Source: Tetrastigma voinierianum (lineage: Eukaryota; Streptophyta; Magnoliopsida; Vitales; Vitaceae). Taken from it: a DNA stretch of 64,000 bases. Position 1 is the first letter of the stretch. Each line of letters opens with the position of its first letter. The notes below the pieces were generated by a model. It was not told where the DNA came from. It saw only the letters and a program-made list of their open reading frames with translations, and ran no database searches. Location: contig JAEQBH010005086.1 of the NCBI GenBank assembly GCA_016808115.1, positions 124,001-188,000 of the forward strand, read 5' to 3'. The position numbers and the translations under genes were made by a program. Of the stretch, positions 10,678 to 21,639 are shown piece by piece.

Positions 10678-12682
10678 TGCGACGCCTAAAACTCCGGGGT
10701 CCGCTGACTACCCACAACCTCATGGACACTGTGAATGCTCAGACCTACATTGCTACAAAAATCGCAGGTAGCCTTTCAGACGCTGGGCCTACCCAAATAC
10801 AAACTTCGTATAACTCGCATATACCTCGTCCCAAACAAATTAACATATGCAATATATATCCACAGACCACTGTACTTCATAAACACGCTTCAATTTACAT
10901 GCCAACTATGAAACCAACTATATACCCAATAGTTACAAGAGTTAATATTTTTACTTAAACAATACATATTAAACTTAAAGAGTTCTAATACGTACAACCT
11001 AAAGCCACATCCCACCTTTCTTCTCACAATAAATCTCTAGATCGAACTGGCCTCCTCGCACGCCCCTCGTACCAAAAGGGGATCCCACGACCGGCGAGCC
11101 AAAGCCTCAAGAGACCGCCTAAGTGGGCCACTACACCTAAGTGCAGCAAGAATGTTCCAATTTAAACAAACATTCAAGCAAATGCATGATCCTACTTGAA
11201 TGTCTACACGACCAACTCGTGATCCCGACCCATCGACTCTCTCACACTCGCCTGCTCCCTCAGATGCAGAATATTTGCTTTATTAAGTGGGCACCTTCTC
11301 GATGAATATATATCAATTGAGCGCCCGACGATCGATATATATTATTTGCTTAAAGTGACTACCCTCCGATGAATATATATCAACCGGGCCGCCCGACTTT
11401 CGCTGATATATTATCGGTTCGTGGACTACCCTCCGATGAATAAATATCAATCGGGCCGTCCGACGGTTGATATATTATTTAGTTTGACTATCTTCTCCGA
11501 TAATTTATACATTTGTGACTACCGAACCTTGTTTCTCTGTGACTATCTCATGCACTCATTCCTAATCCTAGGTGTCCTACAAGCATATGAATTTACGTAC
11601 GCCGCCCAATACAAAGCCTAAACCATACAGAAATATATATACATGAATATTTTACATAAAAAATATATCATACAACATGTTATGAAATTAACATTTCAGC
11701 ATAAAATTGTCAATTGAATACAATGTTCGAAACCTGAACAATTAGATTGAATTACTTAACCCAAACGCATAATTTCGAAACTGTATTCTTGAAAACTGTT
11801 CCTTCGGGAATAGTGAAACCCTCGGTTACTATTCCCGAAAAATCACAATTCAACGGTTCACTTGGTGAACGTATCTCTGACCATTCAGTCTATTCCATAC
11901 TGATATGATCAACACCAAAATACCATTTTCCGCACCGTCGGTCTTAGAGCGGCCGCAGTACGCTCATTATCTCTTAAAATTTTATAAATTCGGTCGAGTT
12001 TGGGACCGATCCTACCATTCTCGCGACTCAGAACAATAACGTTAAGTAAAACACTTAATAATAGGAATAAAACACGTAGGAGAAATCTACTGCTCGAGGT
12101 TTGAAGAAACTACAGCCACAAACCGAATTGCGTGGCGCCGATTCGTGATGGTTTCTTCGCCAGAAGGCCGTAAACGGTCGGATCTCAGAATTTCTGAGGA
12201 AAGTGCTCTCTCTATAAGATCTCACAGTTGATTCTGCGTCTCCTTTGGGTTCCAGCCGGTTGTCTCCTTTTGAGAGGGAGGGAGATGGCCAGTGTCTGCA
12301 TCATCTTTATCATTAAAACGCTAAAATCGTTTAATGTCGACATAAGTTTTGCCCCACCCAGCATTATCTGGCGGTCAGTTCGTCGTTCTCTCTTCGTAGC
12401 CGACATGGTGCACGTGGTGCGTGTTACTGTGACTTTAGGTAAAATCAATCGTTCACACGGCTTTTGAAACGCGATCACCGCCGGCGTCTTGAATCAGGCT
12501 ATCTCAGAAAATTACGAGAATTTTGCGTCTTAACTAGATTTAGTGAGCGATTGACCAGGTGAAATCAGTTTCATCATCAGAAGTGCAGAGTTTGTTCACG
12601 AATTTTAACCGTAATTACAATTTTGTAATTAAAATTACGATTTTGCCCTTATTCCAGAAATCAAAATTTCTCGGGTCTTACA
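10678..12682 (-). mobile_element. Solo LTR of the same family, inverted inside the 3' LTR
   Basis: Read on the minus strand this 2005-bp block starts tgtaagacccgagaaattt (12682) and ends near 10678 with the complement of tgcgacgcctaaaactcc, which matches the end of the 5' LTR (ccccggatcgggcgca, 4631-4646). Its length agrees with the 1990 bp of the host LTR. Flanks are ttact (10673-10677) and tcatt (12683-12687); both are one transition away from tcact, the host sequence expected from the intact copy, which suggests a decayed 5-bp target duplication. Confidence 0.8.
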
Positions 12683-13721
12683 TCATTATTCCCGAAATAG
12701 TGTTCTCAAAAATATATTTTTGTGAAAATATGTGTTTGGTCGAGTGATTTAAATTAAATTGTTCGTGTTTGATCATTGTAGTGAGCTAATTTTGATGTAT
12801 GAAATGAGAATTTACATGACATGATTGTGTGAATTAATTGTTTATGTAAATATATAAGTGTTTATATATTTACGTAGATGAAAAATGTATTGGAATTGGC
12901 GTACATACGTCATCTTATTTTGAGCAGCGCTGGGATTGTTATAGGAGTGAGTGCATGAGATGAGTGTAAAGCGTTTCGGAGGGTTGTGCAAAAATATTAA
13001 TTATGGAGGGTAGTCCAAATTAAAAATATCTGATCGTGTGGACATTTTTCAATTGATATTCATCGGATGTCAAATAATAATATATGTCGTCGGACGGCGA
13101 TTGATATACACATCGGAGGGTTGTCCTTGAAGCAAACGAAAATAATGAATTCTCATGCGAGGAACGGCGAGTGTGAGAGGGAAGTCGATGGTCGGTCCCG
13201 AGTTTGGTGGTATGTAGGCGTTGAGTAGGATCGTGCATTTGTTTGAATGTGTTTGTTTGGAACGTTGCCTTTGCACTTAAGTTGAAGTGGCAGCAGAGGC
13301 GATTCCTCTTGAGCATTAGCTCACTGCATGAGGATATTATTTTGCAGGCTACGGGCGCGTACGGGACGATCCTAGAGATTGAGGATTAGAAGAAAGCCGG
13401 GTTATGGCTTGGTTTATGTTGTATACATGTATTGAAACTTCTAATTTAAGTATATATATTGTGTAAGAGTAAAAAATATTTGAACTCTTGTAACTATTAG
13501 ATATAGTTGGATTCATAGTGGGTATGTACGATGAGTATTGTTTATGGGCCCAAGTGGTCGTTTTACTCTTGTTGGGATTATATTCTGTGTTTAGGACGGT
13601 ATATACGGGTTTGTATTTGGTGGCTCGTCTGAATGAGACTCGCGATTTTTCGTGAAAAATCCAGGTTCTTGACAGTCGTGATATTGGCGGGTTGTGGTGT
13701 CTACGGACCCAGATCGGAACA
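12683..13721 (+). mobile_element. Chromovirus 3' LTR, second part
   Basis: The host LTR resumes: attcccgaaatagtgttctc here aligns with the complement of the nested copy around 11790-11830, and 13120-13721 aligns with 1-408 plus 4430-4646. The end is placed at cagatcggaaca. Confidence 0.75.
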
Positions 13722-13739
13722 TCACTCTTCGCTTAAAGC

Positions 13740-14330
13740 CATGGGTAGAGCCAGAACATGAGTGAGTGGGAGAAGGTTAAACATGACATGCGAGGGACGA
13801 GTTGTCACAGGAGTGCACTCACGGGAGCTTAGCGAAGTAAGTCCAGGACAGACTCTTTGCCCCATATGCTGGGGTATGTGGTGTCTCCCAGATGGGTTTG
13901 CTTTGAGTCGTACAGTGGCTAAGGCGCAGTGACAACTCATCCACCCACTTTCCTTTCACCGTAGTCATGCAATTCTTAAGGTAGTTGAGTAGTGTCTTAT
14001 ATGTAACCTCGACTTGTCCATTGGATTAAGGATACCTAGGCATCGAGTATACATTCTTTATCTCGTATTTCATGCAGAACTTTTAGAAGGCTTTGCTTAT
14101 GAATTGGGGTCCATTGTCTGAAACGATTGAATGAGGAACCTAGAATCTACACACAATGTTCTTTTGAACGAATTGGGATGAGTTGTCATTTTACATAACT
14201 TACGCATGGGTCTCAACTTCTGCCCACTTAATAGAGCGTCGGTAGTTATAATGAGACTTTCGCTGTCGGAAGCCAGAGGTAAGGAGCCCCTGATGTCGAC
14301 AAATTGGAAAACTATGGAAGCTTTATAAGC
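13740..14330 (-). pseudogene. Tat-like Ty3/gypsy integrase remnant
   Basis: The minus strand reads, from 14320 downwards, VDIRGSLPLASDS, IKWAEVET, then in one frame with several stops PHSIVSDNGPQFISKAF, EIKNVYS, SNGQVEVT, LLNYLK and KGKWVDEL. This is the catalytic core of a Ty3/gypsy integrase of the Tat/Ogre-like type: SDNGPQF holds the second catalytic aspartate and NGQVE the glutamate. Four or more stops show it is dead. It abuts the 3' LTR of the first chromovirus, so it is probably older DNA into which that element inserted. The rest of this element was not found in the window. Confidence 0.8.
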
Positions 14331-14660
14331 TTACAGATATATCCCAAGATTAAGGAATTTCAGGATCACTGACATCTTAATTATTGATGATTCCACATAT
14401 CATCAATTCCTTTAGAGGAATCAGTTTCCCACCACAATTTCTTTACTGTAAATTTCAGATTCAATAGAAAACCCCTTTCGAAACAAATGTGAAGTTTCAT
14501 ACAAAAGGGAAAATTTAATTAGCTTTCATAAAGGAAGCACATGCTATTCAACATAATAAACCTAAAAAAAAAAAAAGCAGAATCCCTAGACATTGAGATT
14601 TCCAAACCAACCCTAATTTCTAAAAAGTGACAAAATCCACAAATTAAACACTAACAGAGC
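14331..14660. other. Spacer downstream of the H3 remnant
   Basis: AT-rich DNA without coding matches. It contains the short palindrome aagctttataagctt (14319-14333) and an A-run at 14563-14576 and would be the 3' flank of the H3 gene on the minus strand. Confidence 0.5.
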
Positions 14661-14666
14661 AAGAAC

Positions 14667-15063
14667 TCAAGCCCTCTCGCCTCTGATCCTCCTCGCCAGC
14701 TGGATATCTTTGGGCATAATGGTGACCCTCTTTGCGTGAATCGCGCAGAGATTAGTGTCCTCGAACAGTCCGACCAAGTAGGCCTCCGCCGCCTCCTGCA
14801 ACGCCGCCACGGCGCTGCTCTGGAACCTCAGATCGGTCTTGAAGTCCTGTGCGATCTCACGCACCAACCGCTGAAAAGGAAGCTTCCGGATCAACAGCTC
14901 CGTGCTCTTCTGGGTGCACAGTCTCCTCAGCGCCACCGTTCCAGGCCTGAAGCGGTGGGCTGTGACTCATCGTTTGGGCCAAACTGCAATGACGCCCGGT
15001 GGCAAACTGCTTCCTAGAGCCTTGCCGCCTGTAGATTTCGGGCAGTCTAGCGGTCCTTGCCAT
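14667..15063 (-). pseudogene. Histone H3.1-type gene, intact fold, broken tail
   Basis: From the ATG at 15063 the first codons read MART, as in H3, and YRRQGSRKQFAT follows after frame slips. The middle of the N-terminal tail (about 14960-15010) no longer resembles H3. From about 14936 to the stop at 14667 the frame is clean: KSTELLIRKLPFQRLVRE, then DFKTDLRFQSSAVAALQEA and onwards to RRIRGERA are plant H3 residue for residue. Ser and Ala in FQSSAVA are those of replication-coupled H3.1 rather than H3.3. No intron is present, as usual for H3.1. The total is 397 bp against 411 bp for a 136-codon gene, so a net 14 bp is missing and the tail is out of frame with the fold. The block encoding the nucleosome core is conserved, yet the tail with all its regulatory lysines is lost. 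It is either a young pseudogene or a sequence-quality artefact. Confidence 0.75.
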
Positions 15064-15150
15064 GTCTGTTTAGGGTTTCTGGAGGGCATTCACAAAGTTT
15101 TTGTACGAAACAGCTTAGAGCCGGGTATGAGGTTGAAGAAGACGATATGG

Positions 15151-15304
15151 CTTTATATAATGCGACGAGGAGGTGGCAGTCGAGGGAAATTCAAAATATG
15201 GAGGAAGGAAATGTTGGCGCCTGACAATTTGGGGGCGTCGATTTGAGTTTCAATGAACGGCTCAGATCTAATTTCTTTGGGAGCACACGGATCGCGATCC
15301 ACGG
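15151..15304 (-). promoter_or_regulatory. Candidate H3 promoter: TATA box and GC palindrome
   Basis: Read on the minus strand, TTATATAAAG at 15160-15151 lies about 90 bp upstream of the ATG at 15063, a normal TATA position. Farther upstream, ggatcgcgatcc (15289-15300) is a perfect 12-bp palindrome close to the plant histone octamer CGCGGATC. The link to histone control is an inference from position and similarity. Confidence 0.5.
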
Positions 15305-15309
15305 CTCTA

Positions 15310-16290
15310 GACTTATAAAATTTAAACTTAAAAGATGTGAAACATGAATATTGGCCATTCGTGGTTCTTCTCGGGACTCATCTCTATATTTTTTTATTTT
15401 AATAGAAAGTTGAAGTGAATAGTAATATTATAATTTTTGTAAATTAATATTAATATTTTTTTAAAAGAAAATAATTTTATTGATTCAAATTATGAACACA
15501 TAAATTTGAAAATTTAAATACAAATTTACTAAAAATTATAAAGGATAAACAATATTCAAGTTAATAGTATTCTGAATAAATTTCAATCTGTATAAATCTG
15601 ATAATCTTATAATGGTATAATAGCTATGATTACAGTTTTATGATATATGCCAATGCCAATTTGATTTTTTATGCGTATACAGTCAGATATATTTTGTCGA
15701 TCTGTCAGCTTTTGTCCAAAATAAAAGAAATTATGGCAACTGACAGCCAGCGTCGTAACAAAATGATAAATCAAAAGCAGTAAGTAATAGTACAGAAAAA
15801 AAACAAGATAAAATCCATATCTATAGAAAGAAAGATGAGTGGCTCCAAGAAAAAGTTGAGAGGAAAAGAGATTAGGGTTTCTCCAAAAATAATAATATTA
15901 ATATTAACTAATTATCTAAATCAAAATAATACCTAAAGATGAGGGACTATACTTTCAAATATACTTATGGATAACCAAAACTATAATTCAAATATACTAT
16001 ATCACTCGTCAAAATTAGGATGAAATCTTTTTTTTTTTATCATTTCTCTTATACTTTATTCAAAATTTCCCCTTCTAAATAATTTTTATTTATTTTTATA
16101 ATAAATTTATGTTATAAATATAACATGTAGGATTTGATTTGGATTTATTGATTGGTTACATAATCAAAACGGAGCTTAAGTAAAAAAGTTTTGTAAAAAT
16201 CAATAATCAAAAGCTTTAATCTAATGACATAGCATTTGTATATTTTAGGAGGGCATCGTTTAGGACTTAGGTTTGGATGCAATAGAAAAA
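15310..16290. other. AT-rich spacer, no gene seen
   Basis: Long A/T runs, no recognisable coding frame or terminal repeat. The 3' LTR of the Athila-like element should lie on this side of its last ORF, but I could not recognise it. Confidence 0.5.
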
Positions 16291-16294
16291 AAAA

Positions 16295-17435
16295 TCAAGG
16301 GGGGCATTTGACCACCACAAACACCTTCCCTCTCCCCTCTATACTTGCTCCTCTTACCTCTTTCATTTCTGTTTTGACGGTGGTGTTTCTTCGACTGCGG
16401 GGAGAGCACTGGTTGCTCAGGTAGTCTTGACCCCATTGTTTATTATTTTTATAGCTCTTGGCAACTCTGAGGGCTGTTTCCCTTAGCATTTTACGATTTG
16501 CTCTCTTCATTTTTCTATCTCTCTCTACCTCATCACCCTGTGCTGGAGCTTTTAAGACTCCAGTGAAGGTGAGAGGAGAGGATCTCGGGCACCTTTCTTC
16601 CGTCTCGATGAATGTTACATCCTTGATGCATAGGAGTGTGATCAAGGCGGTGTGGGGGATATTCCCTAAGAAATTGTTCTTAGGGTAGTCCAGGATGGAC
16701 TGTTCCACTATTTTCCCCATATTTAGTATGAACCCCTTGACCAGTGCATAAAGTAGTATGGCACGGTCTTATCTCACTGTTGAGACGTGCTTGGAAGGGG
16801 TGAAAACATAATTTATGAAATAGAACCATACCTTCACCGCCTCTGTCTATATAGGCGTTATGGATGGTTTTGGTCCTTTCCATTAGCCCCGAGGCAGATG
16901 CATCGGCTCCACGGCTGATCTCCCTCAAACTTCGGGCTCTCCACGGAGGCTGGTAGTACTCTACGCATTCACCCACCGGTCTCAGCGCTAGGAGTTGGGA
17001 GATGGCCCTTTCCCCAAAAGGGATCCACCTCCCCTTGACATAGCATGTCAGGTTCTTCTGTTCGCTCGGATTGGCATAAAATTCTTTGACCAGGGCTCGT
17101 ACTCTTGGCTCCCTATGCTGGATCAACTTCTCCTAGCCTCGTCGCTCGATCTCTTCCTTAAATGGCGACACCAGCTCCTTGAAACCTCTCTCCTCCACGA
17201 AGCCCTTCTTGGTCAGATGTTTCTGGAACACTTATGCTCCCTTGTTGGAGTAGAAGACCCTAGCTTCTCCTTCTTCTACCACCACCTCTATAACCTTAGG
17301 CACAACTTCGAGGGCAGTTTTGTGGTTCCCCTCCTCTGCCCTTTCTCTTTGAGCTTCCTCAGCTATTTCTCATAAAACCTCCTCTACTACATTTCCTATC
17401 ACCTCGTCTAGGGTTGGAGAGTTGGGATTCGACAT
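16295..17435 (-). pseudogene. Athila env-position ORF, plant-transposon-protein domain
   Basis: From the ATG at 17435 one frame stays coherent for about 240 codons, broken only by TGA at 17372, TAA at 17234 and TAG at 17135; a frameshift near 16700-16730 moves the last part (16720-16295) into another frame. Landmarks: RVRALVKEFYANPSEQKNLT, CYVKGRWIPFGERAISQLL, IHNAYIDRG and, after the shift, IVEQSILDY, HTALITLLCIKD and SSPLTFTGVLKAPAQGDEVE. This is the domain annotated as a putative plant transposon protein, found in the third ORF of Athila-type elements; its biochemical role is unknown to me. The KRA-rich C-terminus may be a nuclear-localisation segment. The start is chosen because a TATA box and A-rich leader precede it and nothing coding lies upstream. 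Confidence 0.75.
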
Positions 17436-17522
17436 TGTTTGGATTTTTGTGAGGTTTTGAGAAGGCTAGGGTTTGAAAGTTTAGGAAATGAGATTTTAGA
17501 AAAAAAATTTCTCAAAGTGTTC

Positions 17523-17533
17523 CTTTTATAGGG
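17523..17533 (-). promoter_or_regulatory. TATA box upstream of the Athila third ORF
   Basis: On the minus strand cctataaaagg lies about 90 bp upstream of the ATG at 17435, followed by a C/A-rich leader with aaaccctagcc and ccaaacaatg just before the start. The spacing fits a genuine internal promoter. Confidence 0.5.
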
Positions 17534-17549
17534 TGGTTGCCCTAACTGT

Positions 17550-17700
17550 AATGTCGTAACATTGAAATTTCAACGTCACGACATTGCTTAAGTTTTCAAG
17601 TTGGCTTTTCTGGATGTCGTGACATTGAAAATGCAATGTCGCAACATTGACGTGATGTCGTGACAATGTCACGACATTGACTCAATGTTGCTCTTGTGTA
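17550..17700. repeat. Cluster of decayed AATGTCGCGACATT palindromes, left part
   Basis: About seven copies in 150 bp: aatgtcgtaacatt (17550), acgtcacgacatt (17573), gatgtcgtgacatt (17613), aatgtcgcaacatt (17635), atgtcgtgacaa, atgtcacgacatt and caatgttgc. Differences from the palindrome are nearly all C-to-T or G-to-A in the CGCG centre. The cluster continues at 20973 after the nested LTR. Confidence 0.75.
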
Positions 17701-18474
17701 TTCTTTGTAACATCCCCGAATTATACCTAACGGTTTATAACATGTTTGGGTATAATAAGCGATAAAAGTATATTTATTCGAGGAATAAATAAAGATAAAA
17801 AAACAAAGTAGGAATGTGCATAAGTTAAATTACAAATAATAAAAGAAGATTTGAGGCTATTGTAAAATATTATAGAATTGATTTGCAAATATTATAAGAG
17901 TTGGAGGACGAAAGTAAAATAAAAATGGGATAAGATCAGAATAAGGATAAGGCCAAAGAAATATGCTATTTTGGTCTTGGAGAAAGGAAAAACGAATCTG
18001 AGGACAAGAGAAAGAGAGAGAAAGAAAGAAGAAGAAGAAGAAAAGAAGATGCAATTGTAGGCTATGGGTATTGATTTGGAATTTGAGTATTGTATGGATT
18101 TTGGTGTATAGAACTATGAGTATGTTGTGTAAGTTCCTGGTGTATGGAATTACTAAATTTGAGTATTGGTATGGAACTATGAGTATGTTGTGGAAGTTCC
18201 TGGTGTATGGAACTACTAAAAATGAGTATAGAAATATGGTTTTGTATGAATACACATGTCTTGGGTTGTATGGAAGTCTAGTTTTGGTCTAGACAGTATG
18301 GATACATGTTTTAGAACCCTCTATCTTGTGTATGGTTTGGGTTTAGGAACTCCTAAACTCCTTTCTTGTAGGGTTGAGTTAAGAAGAGCTTTAAGGCTCC
18401 TAAATATGGGTTTGAGAAGGGTCTAGTTGCAAGTTGAACCCAGAAAATTCCCTATTGTCGATCATATGCAGTAT

Positions 18475-18830
18475 CCGGATCTTAGAACGGATTTTTGGGT
18501 CAGAAATACAGGGAATTCTGAAGTGAGTCCTTCTAGTAAATTGTAGCCACATCAATGAACTTGATGTTAGGCACCCCAGATTACTCGATTTGGACCTCTG
18601 TAGACCAAGTTATAGTCCTTTTACTGAGGTCAACCCAGCTAAATCTGGTAGGGGTCAGTTCTGCCAATTCGGGTCAACTAGCCGGACCTTAGAACGAGTT
18701 TTTGAACCAGAAATAAAGAGAATTTGGCAGTAAGTCCTTCTGTGAAATTGTAGCCACATCAATGAACTTGATGTTAGGCTATTGAATTTCTTAATTCGAA
18801 CTCTGTAGACCAGAGATTATGGTCTTTTCT
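18475..18830. repeat. Two-copy repeat of about 200 bp in the solo LTR
   Basis: Copies start ccggatcttagaacgg (18475) and ccggaccttagaacg (18682). Shared parts include 'aattgtagccacatcaatga', 'acttgatgttaggc' and a 3' end 'gtagacca.agttatagtcc'. The unit resembles the array at 39680-40440 in another LTR. Confidence 0.8.
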
Positions 18831-18837
18831 TTACGAG

Positions 18838-19235
18838 CAGTCAAATGGGTGAGTGAATTCGTCGAGCAAAGTGCGTCGGTGAAACAGTGGACGAGGGAAT
18901 TCCGTCAAACAAAAATTCGTCAATGAAGCGATGGTAGTCAACGGTGGACGAGAATTCGTCATTAAACGATGGACGAAGTGCGTCAAACAAGGGTGCGTCG
19001 ATGAGCGGGTGAGCCGTCAGCGGTGGGCGAAGTGTCAAACAAGAGTGATCAGTAACGTTAGTGATCCGGCGGTGGGCGGAGTCGTCAAACAAGAAATTCG
19101 TCAATGAACGGTGGTGCGTCCAACGATGGGCAGTGCGTCAATGAGCGATGTAATTGAATCCAGCGGTGGGCGAGTGCCGTCAAACAAGAAATTCGTCAAT
19201 GACGATGGACAGGATCGTCGATAAAAGTCGTCGGT
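18838..19235. repeat. Short GTC-rich tandem array
   Basis: Recurring words cgtcaaacaagaaattcgtc and aatgaacggtgg/gatggacga at 30-70-bp spacing. It follows the two-copy repeat within the same LTR and is too irregular to define one unit length. Confidence 0.65.
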
Positions 19236-20972
19236 GAAGCATTGATCGCCCGGCCTTGATGTAAAATTTCGTCGGGCCGAAAAGGCTGCGTAGTCTTGAC
19301 GGAAGGTCATAACCTTCTTCGTTTGAACTCGATTTGGGTGTTCTTTGGACTCACCATGGAAGCCCATTGGGTCAGAATCCATCCATATGCCTGAAGATAT
19401 ATTAGATGTCAGACCAAGGCGTCAAACCGAGCTCGTCACTTCAAAAGTGTAGCTCGTCGATTGGTCGACTCATCAGGTATTGCGCGCGACCTCAACGGAA
19501 GGTCATATCTCCTTACGTCACGAACTCCGATTTGGGTGTTCTTGGACTCTATGGAAAGCCCATTGAGTCAAGAATCCATAAATAGACAACTTGATAAGAT
19601 TAGAACTCATATTGGTTCAGAAACACGGAAAACAGTAGGCAGTGCAATTAAACATAGTTATTTGTATTAGGAATACCTAATATGAATTCATAAATAACTC
19701 ATAAGCATACATGGTAAGCATAGTTATTTATGCATGTAATGAATATGAAAAATGAAAAGATATGAATAAATGATTGTATTTATATATCACATATGATTCT
19801 TAGAATGACAATAATTATTCGGAATATGAGATAATATCTGGGCATAAAATACGGTGATTGTATGCGCTTAGAACACAGTGAGGATAGATGGGCATGCTAT
19901 TAGGAAGAATAAGTGCCGCGGCGTATCGGTTATGATACGGAGAATCGGGACCCGGTGAGTTGATGACATAGATCCGTTTGGATCGGGTGGCCGAAAGGGT
20001 CACCCGCAGCGCCTCCGGGCCCTCATGGAATGAGTCAGTTGTCTCGGACGGTGATGATACCCGGGTATAATATATTACGACGCCTACGGGCCCTGCTGGA
20101 TCAACATTTCATCGGTGAATATACTTCTCGGGTCCTCATGGATTATAGTATTCTGTATCGGCTCACCAAGGTTTATCTTGGAGCATGAAACATAAAAGAA
20201 ATAGCAGGTATATCTGAAAGGAAATAGAAAGAGAATATAGGAGGCATGCTTCTTTATGTGATGATGATATACGATTCTGAAACAAAGAAGTAAAGTACAA
20301 GATTACATGAAAAGTATCACGGAAGATGATATAAAATAAGCTGAACATGATAAATATATATATGAAATATGAGAATCATCTTGTTATATGTGTTATATCA
20401 TTTGTATAAAAGTGTGGTGACTCTTAATAGAAGTCATATTCCCAAGCGTAAAAACGCTTGCGGGTGTTCAATCGGGTGTAGGTCTGGAAGAAATCGAGAG
20501 AAACGGGCAATCCATCAGCGGTCAAAGGCCACCTGATAGGTGCCTTGGAAGACCTTTGGAGTGCAGCTTTGTATATATGAATTTTTGTAACCAATCGCAA
20601 ATATTGTAAATGTTGAACGTTTAAGTATATGGAGCTTGTATATATATTTTGTAATCATTTGCTACAGGAATGTAATACAAGTATAATTGTTCTTTGTTAT
20701 GAATATGTAGTGTAAGGTTATAAGTTTTAAAAAAAAAAATAGAAGAGTAAGCCTCGCCGACATCTATCTTAGGGTTGGGGCTTCCTGGTTGAGTGGTAGT
20801 ATGAGCATCCGGATTTGGTTCGGACATGATGGTCGGATCGGAGAAAGGGTATTACCAGTTTAGTATCGGGCATCGGATTTAGTTCGGACCATGATCGGAT
20901 CGGATCGGGAGAAAGAATATTCACAATTCTGATATCATAACATTTGAAATCGTCCGGCGTTGGAGCCTGATG

Positions 20973-21030
20973 TCGCGATAATGTCGCGACATTGGGGAGG
21001 GTGTTGTAACTGGTGTCGCGACATTGAGTA
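20973..21030. repeat. GTCGCGACATT palindromes, right part
   Basis: Contains an undecayed aatgtcgcgacatt (about 20981-20994), a 14-bp perfect palindrome, plus gatgtcgcgataatg before it and tggtgtcgcgacattg after it. These copies are cleaner than those on the left of the nested LTR. Confidence 0.75.
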
Positions 21031-21630
21031 GGTGTTTAGCCTTTTAAACAGAAAATTTATACTTGTTTTCCCAATTAATTCCTGCAATTCTAGTTCATGC
21101 TCGTGAATATAAGTCTAGAGATGTTGAAGAATCTCAATTTAAACATGAATAGTACATTCAGATTTTCAATTCAATCAATTAAGCACATATTCATTGCGTT
21201 GTAGACATTTTCACAAAAATATTCAACGAAGGACAATCAAGCTACTTTATAATTTCCAAATCAGATAAATTACAATCCACCAGACTTAATGTATGCATTA
21301 TTTCCATAGAACAAGTAATGGAAGTAGACTCCCCTTTGTAGCACTTTCTGAATACTGAGTTTGAGAACGAATGTTTCCAAAAAAATTCATCTCTAATTTC
21401 AGCTTCATTGTCCTGAAAAATCAACAGAATCACACAATAAAATTTCAAACAATTAAAACTAAACCTCAAACGCACAAAATTTAACAAAATCAAGTTAATT
21501 ATGAAAAAAAAAAAACAGTTAGGTTGCCTCAATGCATTTGCTCACGTTTTATGTCTTTAGCCCAGACATTTCTTTGCCAAAATGTTTTCACTGAGTAAGT
21601 CTTCATTTATTTTGAATGCGAATGATCTTC
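21031..21630. other. Athila spacer, no gene seen
   Basis: AT-rich DNA between the palindromes and the integrase end. A 96-codon minus-strand frame (21532-21242) exists, but I see no family match and its composition is that of AT-rich noncoding DNA. Confidence 0.45.
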
Positions 21631-21639
21631 ATTTATAAC

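Larger units (their letters stand above)
17705..20925 (+). mobile_element. Solo LTR inserted in the Athila spacer
   Basis: Starts (t)tgtaacatccccgaattata, a chromovirus LTR start, and ends attcaca. It splits the GTCGCGACATT cluster. attct occurs on both sides (17700-17704 and 20926-20930), a perfect 5-bp target duplication if the LTR begins one base before TG. It has no coding frame. It contains a two-copy repeat with the AAGTTATG-type core and a GTC-rich array. Confidence 0.75.

Noticed and set aside
12212..12478. 88-codon minus-strand frame and its 79-codon + strand shadow
   Set aside because: Both lie inside the nested solo LTR, which is noncoding in all other copies seen here.
17857..18255. 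132-codon minus-strand frame with repeated YTRNFHNIL-type words
   Set aside because: It lies inside a solo LTR and comes from a local duplication (actatgagtatgttgtg..gttcctggtgtatgga); no coding support.
20163..20348. Phe/Leu-rich minus-strand frame resembling a membrane protein
   Set aside because: It is AT-rich noncoding LTR sequence; hydrophobic codons are expected by chance.
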